In this document: one piece after another, positions 8,709-17,053 of the stretch
Position numbering within the stretch: position 1 is the first letter of the stretch
How the letters are laid out: every line of letters begins with the position of its first letter
From: Planctomycetota bacterium
GTDB lineage: Bacteria > Planctomycetota > SZUA-567 > H5-PLA8
Length of the DNA stretch: 64,000 bases
Direction: 5' to 3'
Assembly: GCA_016200135.1 (NCBI GenBank)
Contig: JACQFI010000080.1
Location: forward strand, 1 to 64,000
Position numbers and translations under genes: made by a program
Notes under the pieces: generated by a model
What the model saw: the letters and a program-made list of their open reading frames with translations, nothing else
What the model was told of the DNA's origin: nothing
Database searches by the model: none

Positions 8709-8939
8709 GCGCGTGTTCGTGCACGGTATGGCTAGCGATATTTAGTTAGGGTTTGTGGGTTAATTAGCCGAGTGCTGGCCTCCTCTCCTTATTAGTGCTG
8801 AATCCTGAGTGCTAAGTGCTGGGTAACAGCACGTCAGCGCCTCAATTATTAAAAAAGTCTGCACATTATGTGCACGACGCACAGTAGATTCCGGAGCTTC
8901 GGGTCCAAGTCCGAAGCCGTCGGAGGTCCAACGGAACAG

Positions 8940-9303
8940 CAAATCCGAAATTCGAAGCACGAAATCCGAAAGAACGGCACGTATCGTCCACGAATATGCT
9001 CGAAGGACCACGAAGAACGGATTGGGAACGGCGAAACTGAAAAAAAGATGCACGGGGTGAACAAAAGTCGCGAGGCGAAGGCCGGATGATACACACGTTC
9101 TTCTCGAAAAAAATGAGCACGTGGTGATGTGAGTTGGCTGGTTAGCTGGTTGGTTCTTCGCTGCGGAAGATGCACCTGTTGAACTGCAAGTTCGAAATCC
9201 GAAGCACGAAATTCGAAAGAACGGCGACGGATTGTCCGCGAAGGGTATGAAGGAACACTATGAACGGTAATACGGTGCTGATTTTTTGAAAAAAGATGCA
9301 CAT
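8940..9303. repeat. Two degenerate 115-bp direct repeats
   Basis: Unit 1 (8940-9053) and unit 2 (9187-9303) share GAAATCCGAAGCACGAAAT-like starts, then CGAAAGAACGGC, a middle part with GAAGGA and GAACGG, and an end reading TGAAAAAA(A)GATGCAC. They lie in the 1.6-kb gene-free stretch 8671-10296. The first part is the same low-complexity motif seen at 62741-62765. No credible coding sequence is visible here. Confidence 0.55.
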
Positions 9304-9330
9304 GTTGCGCAAGATCTTGTGGGGTCCGTT

Positions 9331-9721
9331 GCGCTTGCAAGCGCAGTGCCGCTAGCCCCGTGAAACGGGGCTTCGTCGAGGCCCGGCGTGCCGGGCCGAG
9401 TATAGCTCCCGGCTTCAGCCGGGGGAGGGCAGTCGCAGCCCAAGTATTTATACCGCCGTTTACGGCGGTTATTGTATGATCCAAGGAGTTTACTCCATGG
9501 TATTAACCATCGTAAACGATGGTTTAATTCAAACAACAATGCGCCACCACACCCCCACCTGAAGGTGGGGGCTATGCTCGTCCCGCTTTGGCGGGACTCG
9601 GCGAAGTCCCGATTCCATCGGGACTGCCGTTCGAGGCGCAGCCTCGAACGGAACAGGGACAACAGCGCCTCGACGGAAAGGCGGAGCCTTTCCGCACAGC
9701 GGGCGGCAGAGCCGCTTCTGT
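9331..9721. repeat. Array of about 13 consecutive different hairpins
   Basis: Perfect or near-perfect stems follow each other: 9331-9344, 9354-9372, 9380-9397, 9406-9427, 9452-9469, 9485-9496, 9505-9524, 9552-9571, 9580-9597, 9605-9625, 9627-9651, 9674-9694 and 9703-9715. Stem sequences differ from one another, while loops are short and similar (TGAA, TTTA, TAAA, TTCA, TTTG, TGAAA). There is no coding frame. Confidence 0.7.
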
Positions 9722-9778
9722 GGGCCGGAAATTTCTGGCGCAGCGGTGCGCGGTGACGCAGTATGCGCGGGGCAAGCA

Positions 9779-9826
9779 CCTGCCCCTCACCCCCTGCCCC
9801 CTCTCCCTCAAAGGGGAGAGGGGAAC
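9779..9826. repeat. Family A-type repeat, partial
   Basis: Reads TGCCCCTCACCCCCTGCCCC, then CTCTCCCTCAAAGGGGAGAG, closing with GGGAACG. It matches one half of the longer CT/GA-rich inverted repeats elsewhere in the window. Confidence 0.5.
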
Positions 9827-9981
9827 GCACGACGCGGCTACGCCGGGTTCATTTATTCTGGTTTTGGGTTGGGAATGGCCTCGGGTTGCGAGCCGCGTGG
9901 TTAGGATCGCCCATAGGGAATCACGCGGTCGCTGAGGGGAGCAGTAACCTATAAGGAGGCGGGGGTCAAGGGGGAGGACGG

Positions 9982-10015
9982 CATTTTCGATTTTCGATTT
10001 TGGATTTTCGATTGA
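9982..10015. repeat. ATTTTCGATTTT low-complexity repeat
   Basis: Iterates ATTTTCG with one TTTTGG variant. The complement (AATCGAAAATCGAAA) is at 54303-54335, and a related tract lies inside the glycosyltransferase gene at 28741-28777. Confidence 0.55.
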
Positions 10016-10042
10016 ACTGCAGGACATCGGTTGGTCGGTTCT

Positions 10043-10138
10043 CTGGCTATCTGGCTATCTGGCTATCTGGTTAACTGGTTAACTGGTTAACTGGTTAACT
10101 GGTTAACTGGTTAACTGGTTAACTGGTTAACTGGTTAA
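10043..10138. repeat. 8-bp tandem repeat, 12 units
   Basis: Three CTGGCTAT units (10043-10066) followed by nine CTGGTTAA units (10067-10138). Just downstream (10168-10222) the complementary form appears as CCAATCAACCAATCAACC and related words, so transcripts could fold into a long hairpin. A related 8-bp family is at 35244-35320. Confidence 0.8.
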
Positions 10139-10296
10139 CTGCTTTGGTAACTGAGGGACTAGCGGATAACTAGCCATCCAATCAACCAATCAACCAGCCA
10201 ACAAGCGAACCAGTCAACCAACGCATAAATATTGCCTCCGCCTCCTATTTCCGCTATAGGTAAGAGATTCGAGCGGGAAGGGAAGGGCGAGGCGGC

Positions 10297-13116
10297 ATGG
10301 GCGAGACGACTGCGGAGATGCCGGGCACGCCGTCGAAGCGCATTGGCGGGTATGAGATTCTTTCCAAGCTTGGGGCGGGCGCGATGGGCGCGGTGTACAA
10401 GGCGCGCCAGCCGGGGCTCGACCGGATTGTCGCGCTGAAGGTCCTGCCGCCGGCCATTGCGAAAGACGCTAAGTACATCGAACGGTTCCAGCGTGAGGCG
10501 CGCGCATCGGCGGCGCTCAACCATCCGAACATCGTTCAGGGTATCGATGTCGGCCGCGACGAAGATTCCGGGCTTTGGTACTTCGCCATGGAGTTCGTCG
10601 ACGGCAAGTCGCTGCGTAGCATCCAAAAGGAAGAAGGCGCTCTGCCGGAGCGGCGCGCGCTGGAATACGGCCGCGACGTGGCGCGGGCGCTGGAATGCGC
10701 GGCGAAGCACGGCTTCGTGCATCGCGATATCAAGCCGGACAACGTGCTCGTGCCGTCCGGCGGCGAGGCGAAGCTTGCGGATCTGGGCCTGGCCAAGCGC
10801 ACGGAGTCCGAGGACGCGCATCTGACGCAGTCGGGGCAGGCGGTCGGGACGCCGCATTACATGTCGCCCGAACAGGCGCGGGGCGAGAACGACCAGCTCG
10901 ATATCCGCAGTGACATCTATTCGCTCGGCGCGACGCTCTTCCACCTCGTCACGGGCAAGCCGCCGTTCGAAGGGCCGACCGGCGCGGTGGTGATGTCGAA
11001 GCACCTCACCGAGAAGACGCCGCTGGCGCATCAGGTCTCCGAGCGCTTGAGCGAGCCGTGCTCGCGGCTGATCGCGAAGATGATGCACAAACAGAAAGAG
11101 CAGCGCATCCAGTCGCCCAGCGAACTGATCGAACAGATTGAGCGCGTGCTGAACGGTACGGCGCTGCACACGCCCACGCGCGGGGCGGCTCGCGTGCGCG
11201 GCAAGACGCAGGAGCATGCCGAGATCGAGTCGAAAAAGAATGGATGGCTGCTGCCCGCGGGTCTCGGCGCCGCGGTGCTGGTGGTCGCGGTGTTGCTGCT
11301 GCTGCGGGGCGGGGGTGCGCCGCCTCCAGAGCGCAAGCCTCTCGAAGTGAAGTCCGCCGCGCAGGAACCGGCCAAGACGGCGGCGGTCCTCGAACCGCCC
11401 AAGGCCGCGCCTGAACCGCCGAAGGTGAAGCCCGCAGGGATTCCCGTTCCGCCGCCGCTGCCCGAGAAAATGGGGCCCTTCGCGCCTCGGCCGCCGGACG
11501 CGCCGGCGGGGAATCCGGACGCGGAGATCGGCCGGGCCCCGCCTCCACCTCCTCCTGTTGCCGAAGCGAAAACGGTTCCGCCGCCCGCGCCGGAAGTGAA
11601 AGAGGTTCTCGCGCCTAAGCCCGAGTCCGCCGACCGCGCGGCCTACGCGCAGTTCTCGGCGGAGTACCTCGACCTGCTGCGCAAGCGCGACGTGCCGGGC
11701 GCGACGAAGCGCATGAGCCAGGCCGAGAGCGCTCCGGCGATCAAGGACCTTAAGGCCGAACTGGCGCAGGACCGCAAGGCGCTCGAATGGATGGCGGAAC
11801 TCGCGCAAGCCGCGCAAGAGGGCTTGCAGAAGCTCAAAGAGGTGGACACGTTCACTTTGAAGATGAACTCGGGCCCGCCGACGAAGGTGGGCAAGCTGGA
11901 AGAGATGAAGGTGACCGAGGTCAAGGACGACACGGTTGCGATCGGGACCAAGGGCATCTCCACGCCGCTCAAGCTGGAAAAGCTGAGCCTCGAGACGCGC
12001 GGCGAACTGGAGAAGATGGGGCTGCCGGCCGACAAGACTGCGGCGCTGCCGCGCGCGTTTCTAGCGCTGCTCTCGTTCGGGACGAACGCGGGCGCGCCCT
12101 CGGCCGCGGCGGTGGAGACGGAACTCCAGCAGGCCGAGAAGGCCGGCGCGGATGCGGCGGGCGTGGCGTGGATCCGCAGCAAGCTGGAGCTGGCCAAGGC
12201 CGCGGAGCGCGAGCGCCGCGCGGCGGCGGCGTGGGCGGACGCGCTGAAGCTCGAACAGGCCAAGCGCTGGAAGGAACTCCTGGCCGCGCTGGATGCCTTC
12301 GAGAAGGACTATGCGGACACGAAGGAGGGGGAGGCGCGCAAGCCGGACGCGGCCAAGCTGCGCGACCTGGCGCAGGAAGAGATCGCCAAGGCGGAGGGGC
12401 TCTATTTCGACTTCAAGACGCGCGAGAGCTTTGCGGCGTTCGAGAAGCTCTTTTCCAACACGGCCAAATTCAGCATGGAACTGGCGTATGAGGACGGGCA
12501 TGCGGTCATGCGGCCGTTTATTCCGGGGAAGGACCAGCAGAGCGGAGCGATGCACTTGCAGGCCGACTCGATCAAGATGGGCAAGAACTGGGAGCTGAGC
12601 TACAAGATCAACCTGAATCTGGGCGCCAATGAAGTCGCCGCGAATGCGACGAGTCAATGCGCCGCATACTTCCACGTGCGCTTCATGAACCCCGGCGAGA
12701 AGGGCGGCTGGGACGAGGCCGGGCACGCGCGCTTCCACTGCTCGATGATCTCCAGCTACGAGGGCTTCTTCTGTTGCGCGCTGCGGGGGAACCGGCAGAT
12801 GGGCAACGGAGACGGGCCGCAGGGGCCGTTCAAGGGCATGGCCAATCTTGGAATCGCAGGCGACCAGTTCTTGAGCAAAGGCAAAGCGAAGGCGCCTGCA
12901 AGCGAGGACGGGCGTTACACGTTCAAGCTCACGCGCAAGGACGCGAACATGAAGATCGAGGTGAACAAGAAGGCGATCCTCGACGAGAAACTCAGCGATG
13001 AGGCCGCGGCCCTGATCGACGGCTGCCCGCTGGCGTTCTATGCGAATGTCGTGGGCATGCGCGTAGGCATTTTCCTTGAGGAACTGCGCATCCGGGGCAT
13101 GGAGAAGGGGAAGTAA
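10297..13116 (+). CDS. Membrane receptor Ser/Thr protein kinase (PknB-type)
   Basis: 939 residues. The kinase domain covers about residues 18-285: glycine loop GAGAMGAV, VALKVL lysine, HRDIKPDN catalytic loop, and GTPHYMSPEQA activation segment. The metal-binding DFG is replaced by DLG (ADLGLAK), a variant that occurs in active bacterial kinases. After a basic linker comes one transmembrane helix (about 311-331), then Pro-rich low-complexity sequence, an alanine-rich helical region, and a C-terminal beta-rich domain of about 230 residues that looks like a concanavalin/laminin-type jelly roll. The layout predicts a sensor with an external ligand-binding part. No partner is adjacent; the FHA protein at 20373 could read its phosphorylation. 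Confidence 0.88.
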   Translation: MGETTAEMPGTPSKRIGGYEILSKLGAGAMGAVYKARQPGLDRIVALKVLPPAIAKDAKYIERFQREARASAALNHPNIVQGIDVGRDEDSGLWYFAMEFVDGKSLRSIQKEEGALPERRALEYGRDVARALECAAKHGFVHRDIKPDNVLVPSGGEAKLADLGLAKRTESEDAHLTQSGQAVGTPHYMSPEQARGENDQLDIRSDIYSLGATLFHLVTGKPPFEGPTGAVVMSKHLTEKTPLAHQVSERLSEPCSRLIAKMMHKQKEQRIQSPSELIEQIERVLNGTALHTPTRGAARVRGKTQEHAEIESKKNGWLLPAGLGAAVLVVAVLLLLRGGGAPPPERKPLEVKSAAQEPAKTAAVLEPPKAAPEPPKVKPAGIPVPPPLPEKMGPFAPRPPDAPAGNPDAEIGRAPPPPPPVAEAKTVPPPAPEVKEVLAPKPESADRAAYAQFSAEYLDLLRKRDVPGATKRMSQAESAPAIKDLKAELAQDRKALEWMAELAQAAQEGLQKLKEVDTFTLKMNSGPPTKVGKLEEMKVTEVKDDTVAIGTKGISTPLKLEKLSLETRGELEKMGLPADKTAALPRAFLALLSFGTNAGAPSAAAVETELQQAEKAGADAAGVAWIRSKLELAKAAERERRAAAAWADALKLEQAKRWKELLAALDAFEKDYADTKEGEARKPDAAKLRDLAQEEIAKAEGLYFDFKTRESFAAFEKLFSNTAKFSMELAYEDGHAVMRPFIPGKDQQSGAMHLQADSIKMGKNWELSYKINLNLGANEVAANATSQCAAYFHVRFMNPGEKGGWDEAGHARFHCSMISSYEGFFCCALRGNRQMGNGDGPQGPFKGMANLGIAGDQFLSKGKAKAPASEDGRYTFKLTRKDANMKIEVNKKAILDEKLSDEAAALIDGCPLAFYANVVGMRVGIFLEELRIRGMEKGK

Positions 13117-13163
13117 TCCGACCGCGTCGAAGCGGCGGCCTGCCAATGGTCGCACCGTGTTTC

Positions 13164-13221
13164 GGCAGCGGCGAGACGCCGCTGCGACCTCCGCCGGGAC
13201 GGCGGAGCCACGATGGCAGGC
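13164..13221. repeat. Dispersed palindromic repeat, family B copy 2
   Basis: Reads GGCAGCGGCGAGACGCCGCT then GCGACCTCCGCCGGGACGGC and GGAGCCACGATGGC. Almost the same words occur inside the ubiquitin-like gene (17398-17453). It lies in the short gap after the kinase gene. Confidence 0.75.
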
Positions 13222-13383
13222 GCGGTGGCCGCCGCGCTGAGCGAGAATTGAATGTCCTGCTAAAAAAAGCCAGTTTTCTAACACGAATCTAACAAGCCAT
13301 TCATAAATTCTCCCAAGAATCGAGCGAAGAGCTGGATTGGCCGGGTAGGCCATGCTACAGCGATCTCAGAGGAGCAACATCCC

Positions 13384-13602
13384 ATGCAAAGCGTGATCGA
13401 CTGCCTAACTCTGATGCGGAGCGCCGAGAGCGGGGAGGAGTGGCTCGCGGCGCGCGAGCGGCTGCAGAACCGGATCAAGAGTCTGACGGACCACGAGTTG
13501 GTGAAGGAGATCGTACGGCACCACATGGACGCGCCCGGGTTCAAGTCGGCGGAAGCGTTCAAGGATATCCACTACCTGACGGTCGTCTTCCCGCGCGGGT
13601 GA
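13384..13602 (+). CDS. Small hypothetical protein
   Basis: 72 residues with an ATG 8 nt after AGAGGAG. Sequence begins MQSVIDCLTLMRSAES and is mostly helical (residues 1-50), ending in a short hydrophobic strand YLTVVFPRG. Codon use fits the neighbourhood. No family recognised. It stands alone between two repeat elements. Confidence 0.55.
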   Translation: MQSVIDCLTLMRSAESGEEWLAARERLQNRIKSLTDHELVKEIVRHHMDAPGFKSAEAFKDIHYLTVVFPRG

Positions 13603-13716
13603 GCGCAAGCCTTGCCGTAGCCTTCCAGCAAGCGTCACGATCGCCAACGCGCCGAGTGCTCCGCGCAAATTCCTTCAAAGCGCTTCTTTTCATTTCAGTT
13701 TGACGTGCTGTCCAAT

Positions 13717-13808
13717 TGTCCTGAAAGGACAACATGGGAAAGGCCAGGGTAGCGTCCCCAAAAGCAGGGACGCAACCCTGGGCTAGTTTATGTTGGCCTT
13801 TCAGGACA
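13717..13808. repeat. 92-bp nested palindromic repeat element
   Basis: Outer arms TGTCCTGAAAGG / CCTTTCAGGACA pair perfectly (12 bp). Next CAACAT pairs with ATGTTG. The inner arms CCAGGGTAGCGTCCC and GGGACGCAACCCTGG form a second near-perfect stem round CCAAAAGCA. This REP-like architecture suggests a small non-autonomous element; no other copy is in the window. Confidence 0.75.
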
Positions 13809-13926
13809 AGCGGACGGCGCGACGAGCCGGCGCGAAAACTTGTGAAATGAAAGAGCGAAGGGCCTCTAATGCTTCTCTTTGGCTTGGCCCTAGGCTTCTC
13901 CTTTTCAGGTGGTATATCCTTTCCGC

Positions 13927-14409
13927 ATGGCGCTCGATCCGCGCATCGCGTTGCTGCTGGAGGTCCTCGACCGGGGCTACGACAAGAAGTCGTGGCACGG
14001 GCCGACGCTGCGCGGCGCGTTGCGCGGGCTGACGCTCCACGAGGCCGTGTTCCGGCCGACGCCCAAGCGCAACAGCATCCACGGCCTGATTCAGCACGCG
14101 GCGTACTGGAAGTTCAGCGTGCGGCGCATCCTGACGGGCGATAAGCGCGCGAAGTTCCCGCGCCGCCCGTGCAACTGGCCGGATCCCAAACTGCGCGTGG
14201 ACGCCAAGCGGCTCGCGGCGGATATCGCGCTGCTGGAGGACGAGCAGCGCGAGCTGCGCGCGGCGCTCGCGGCGTTTCCGGCTGCGCGGCTGAACGCCAA
14301 GACCCCGCGCGGCGCGTGGACCTATGGCGAGATGATCGTGGGCGTGGCCGCTCACGACCTGTACCACGCGGGGCAGGTGAGCTTGCTCAAGCGGCTGGCG
14401 CGGCGATAA
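13927..14409 (+). CDS. DinB/YfiT-like four-helix metal-binding protein
   Basis: About 160 residues from the ATG at 13927; a GTG at 13909 is also possible. DinB-superfamily proteins are four-helix bundles with a three-histidine metal site, many acting in thiol-dependent transferase reactions or of unknown role. Candidate ligands are the His in HGLIQHAAYW and the two His of VAAHDLYHAGQV near the C-terminus, the usual HxxxH position. Bacillithiol genes in the same window make a bacillithiol S-transferase role conceivable, since several DinB-like proteins use this thiol, but this is inference. It precedes a hydrolase gene by 57 nt. Confidence 0.7.
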   Translation: MALDPRIALLLEVLDRGYDKKSWHGPTLRGALRGLTLHEAVFRPTPKRNSIHGLIQHAAYWKFSVRRILTGDKRAKFPRRPCNWPDPKLRVDAKRLAADIALLEDEQRELRAALAAFPAARLNAKTPRGAWTYGEMIVGVAAHDLYHAGQVSLLKRLARR

Positions 14410-14466
14410 GCCACGCGCAAGAAGAGCGGGACGCGATCAGCAACCGCGAGAGGATTTCGACGACCG

Positions 14467-15231
14467 ATGCCCACGCCCACTATCCCCGAAGTCGTCCGCT
14501 CCGAGTGGTTCGGCTTCGAGCAGCTCGATTTCACCGTCGATGGCCGGGCGTGCCTGCTGGTACGGCCTGCCGCACCCGCGGCCGGTCTGCCCTGGATCTG
14601 GCGCACGGAGTTCTTTGGGCACGAACCGCAGGGCGATCTCGCCTTGCTCGCGCAGGGCTATCACGTGGCCTACATGGAGGTCCGGAACATGTACGGCGCG
14701 CCCAAGGCGCTCGACCACATGGACCGCTTCCACGCGCACCTCACGAGCGTCCACGGCCTTGCGCGGAAGCCCGTGCTGGAGGGTTTCAGCCGCGGCGGGC
14801 TCTATGCCTTGAACTGGGCCGCAAGAAACCCGCGGCATGTGGCAAGTCTTTATCTCGATGCGCCGGTCTGCGACTTCAAGAGCTGGCCCGGCGGCCGAGG
14901 CAAGGGACACGGTTCGGCCAGCGATTGGGAACTCTGCAAGGATGCCTACGGGTTCAGCGAGGAGCAGGCGCTGGGCTACACACGGAACCCGGTCGACAAC
15001 CTGAAGCCGCTTGCCGAGGCGAAGATTCCGATCCTATGCGTATGCGTAGACGCCGACGCGGCCGTGCCGCTCGACGAGAACGCGCGCGTGGTCGAAGCGC
15101 GCTACCGGAACATGGGCGGCGAGATTGTGCTGATCGTGAAGCCGGGCGTCGGCCACCATCCGCACAGCCTGGAAGACCCCGCGCCCATCGTCGATTTTGT
15201 TCTGCGGCATGCGCCGCAGGCGGAGTCCTAG
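14467..15231 (+). CDS. Alpha/beta hydrolase
   Basis: 254 residues. The nucleophile elbow GFSRGG places Ser108. An acid candidate lies in DADAAVP after strand CVCV, and the His in GVGHHPHS completes the triad. The oxyanion region is WRTEFFGH rather than HGxG. This looks like a cytoplasmic esterase or sialate-esterase-like protein; the substrate is unknown. Its 3' end overlaps the convergent membrane protein gene by 4 nt. Confidence 0.75.
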   Translation: MPTPTIPEVVRSEWFGFEQLDFTVDGRACLLVRPAAPAAGLPWIWRTEFFGHEPQGDLALLAQGYHVAYMEVRNMYGAPKALDHMDRFHAHLTSVHGLARKPVLEGFSRGGLYALNWAARNPRHVASLYLDAPVCDFKSWPGGRGKGHGSASDWELCKDAYGFSEEQALGYTRNPVDNLKPLAEAKIPILCVCVDADAAVPLDENARVVEARYRNMGGEIVLIVKPGVGHHPHSLEDPAPIVDFVLRHAPQAES

Positions 15232-15680
15232 GCGTTAGGTCGTAGCGCCTCTTGCTGGGCCCGGGCGCGCTCGCGGCGGCGGGCGAGGTATTCGCATGCG
15301 AATGCGGCGAAGAGGAAGATTCCCAGCCAGCTCGCCGCATCGTAAACGTAGGCCCGCCAGGTAACCACAAGCCCCCAGGACCGAAGCGGCTCGCCTTGCA
15401 GGGTACTATCGCCATAGTTTTGCCACTGAATCGGCCAACCGCAGGTCTCGGATTCGGTGCGGCATTCAATCGGCTGATTCATGGGAATTTCATGTGTCTC
15501 ATAGTGCCAAAAAATCGCCTGGTCCATGTTCGAGTTCACCATCTCAACGCGGATTTCATGGCGTGGGACGTTGGCCCAGATCAAGCTGCCCGCGACAAAC
15601 ATCAACACAACCGCGGTGCTCAGATGAAGCTGGAACCAACGGCGCATGCGCATTGCATTTGGTGCGGGGTCGGGAGCCAT
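15228..15680 (-). CDS. Hypothetical two-helix membrane protein
   Basis: 150 residues, or 139 if the Met at residue 12 (MRRWFQLHLSTAV) is used. There is one N-terminal transmembrane helix (TAVVLMFVAGSLIWANV), an extracytoplasmic stretch with three Cys, and a second helix (WLGIFLFAAFACEYLA) followed by an Arg-rich tail. RRWFQLHLSTA openings are common in small membrane proteins of Planctomycetota-like genomes. Function unknown. It converges on the hydrolase gene. Confidence 0.6.
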   Translation of the reverse strand: MAPDPAPNAMRMRRWFQLHLSTAVVLMFVAGSLIWANVPRHEIRVEMVNSNMDQAIFWHYETHEIPMNQPIECRTESETCGWPIQWQNYGDSTLQGEPLRSWGLVVTWRAYVYDAASWLGIFLFAAFACEYLARRRERARAQQEALRPNA

Positions 15681-15987
15681 GCTGCAACCCTATGCGCAGT
15701 TACTTGCGGGTCAATAGAGCGGGGCGGGGATGCCGCCCTCTGTCCATGTTCGCGAGCCGCGAAGGTGAAATTAACGCAATCTTGACGGAACGCGGAGCGC
15801 TTGGGCGCAGGCCGCAAACGGTTGAGCCGGCGGCGCGCGTTATTTGCGCAGTTTGCAGATTTTTCATCCATTGATTTCATGCACTTGTTCATTCTTCCAC
15901 CAAACAATTCATTCAACATGCTTGCTGAAGTCCTGAAGATGCTTAGAATCCGAGTTTTTACGACTGCTAGTATTATGGAGAGGCCGC
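15681..15987. other. Intergenic region upstream of the ubiquitin-like cluster
   Basis: A 307-bp gap between divergent genes. It turns AT-rich towards 15890-15975 and contains TAGTATTAT at 15969-15977, a possible -10 region for the cluster, without an obvious -35. No gene is seen. The promoter of the whole ubiquitin-like operon should lie here. Confidence 0.4.
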
Positions 15988-17028
15988 ATGCCGATCACGG
16001 TTCAGTGTACCTGTGGGAAAGTTTTCAAGGTGCGCGACGAACTGCTCGGACAACACGTCCCCTGCCAGATTTGCGGTGCGAACGTGCCGGTGCAGGCGGC
16101 GATGGCGGCGCTTCCGCCGGCGCTGTCCGATGCCCGTGCCACCGCGCCTCAGACCGCAACAGGCGATACCATGCCGTGCCCGGCGTGTGCGGAATCGATT
16201 CCGCGGAAGGCGCGGCGCTGTCCGTTCTGCAAGGAACCGATCCGGACGCGGATGACACCGGAGGAGATTGGGCTGGCGCTGCAGGAAGTAAAAAACGGAT
16301 TGGCCGCGCACCATCCGACGCAGGACGATGCCCTGAAGGGCGGATTCCTGAATCTGAGCACCAAAATATACATGGGCCTCACGGTGCTCTGCGCCATCAG
16401 TTTCATGTACGGCGTTATGAATCACAACTCGGATGGGTTCAGCGCGCTGGGCGTGATATTCGGGATCATCTTCGGCATCGCGCTGCTGGTGGCACTCAGC
16501 AACGATTACGCCGCCAGCCATATACAGGATGCGGGCAGCGCGGACCTGGCTTTCAAGCGCTTCTTCAAGGCTGCACGGACCGGGCGCTCGGGAAAAGCCT
16601 ACGCGGCGCTGGCCCCGACGGCGCGTGAAGCCAATCAGGTGGAGTCCATCAAGTTCAACAATCGCAAGATCGAACACACGCCCAAGGTGTCGAGCTGGCG
16701 GAATGCAGGCGAGTTCCGGAGCTACTGGAAAAATCAGATCTTCAAAGGCCCCGGATCGTACAACCGGTTGCTGCAATTAAAGCGGGTAACGGTCCTGGAG
16801 TCCGCTGGCGACGAGGTCTACATCGTGGAAGGCCGGGTGAGCGTCACCAGCTACAACCAATGGCTGCTCCTGACCATTTTCCTCAGCCTGTGGATTGCCG
16901 TCATTCTTGTGCTCGTGCTGCAGCAGAAGGACGAGCTCGTGGTGCGGAAGGCGTTCATTCGGCATGACGGCCAGTGGTACTTGCTTGACGGCTCGTGGGC
17001 AGGGGAGTTGGACCGGGCGCTCGCGTAG
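15988..17028 (+). CDS. Zinc-ribbon membrane protein, first gene of the ubiquitin-like cluster
   Basis: 346 residues, ATG after GGAGAGG. Two zinc-binding units are visible: an N-terminal one (CTCGKVF...CQIC) and a C-x2-C-x10-C-x2-C ribbon (CPAC...CPFC) with the same spacing as the ribbons in two RING proteins downstream. Two adjacent transmembrane helices follow (about residues 127-167), then a soluble domain of about 120 residues, and a third helix near 292-310 before a short tail. It starts the gene run and is followed by the ubiquitin-like gene after 25 nt, so it is probably part of the system. A membrane scaffold or adaptor role is inferred; no enzymatic motif is seen. Confidence 0.7.
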   Translation: MPITVQCTCGKVFKVRDELLGQHVPCQICGANVPVQAAMAALPPALSDARATAPQTATGDTMPCPACAESIPRKARRCPFCKEPIRTRMTPEEIGLALQEVKNGLAAHHPTQDDALKGGFLNLSTKIYMGLTVLCAISFMYGVMNHNSDGFSALGVIFGIIFGIALLVALSNDYAASHIQDAGSADLAFKRFFKAARTGRSGKAYAALAPTAREANQVESIKFNNRKIEHTPKVSSWRNAGEFRSYWKNQIFKGPGSYNRLLQLKRVTVLESAGDEVYIVEGRVSVTSYNQWLLLTIFLSLWIAVILVLVLQQKDELVVRKAFIRHDGQWYLLDGSWAGELDRALA

Positions 17029-17053
17029 CAACCGGCGGAAGGAGGAGACGGCC

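Noticed and set aside
8676..9480. Frames with FRISDFELR-like peptides
   Set aside because: They are translations of the AAATCCGAA low-complexity repeat and not genes.
9331..9721. Hairpin array as a CRISPR array
   Set aside because: No repeat unit is shared between hairpins, there are no spacers of constant length, and no cas gene is near.
10043..10138. 8-bp tandem repeat as CRISPR
   Set aside because: The unit is far too short and has no spacers.
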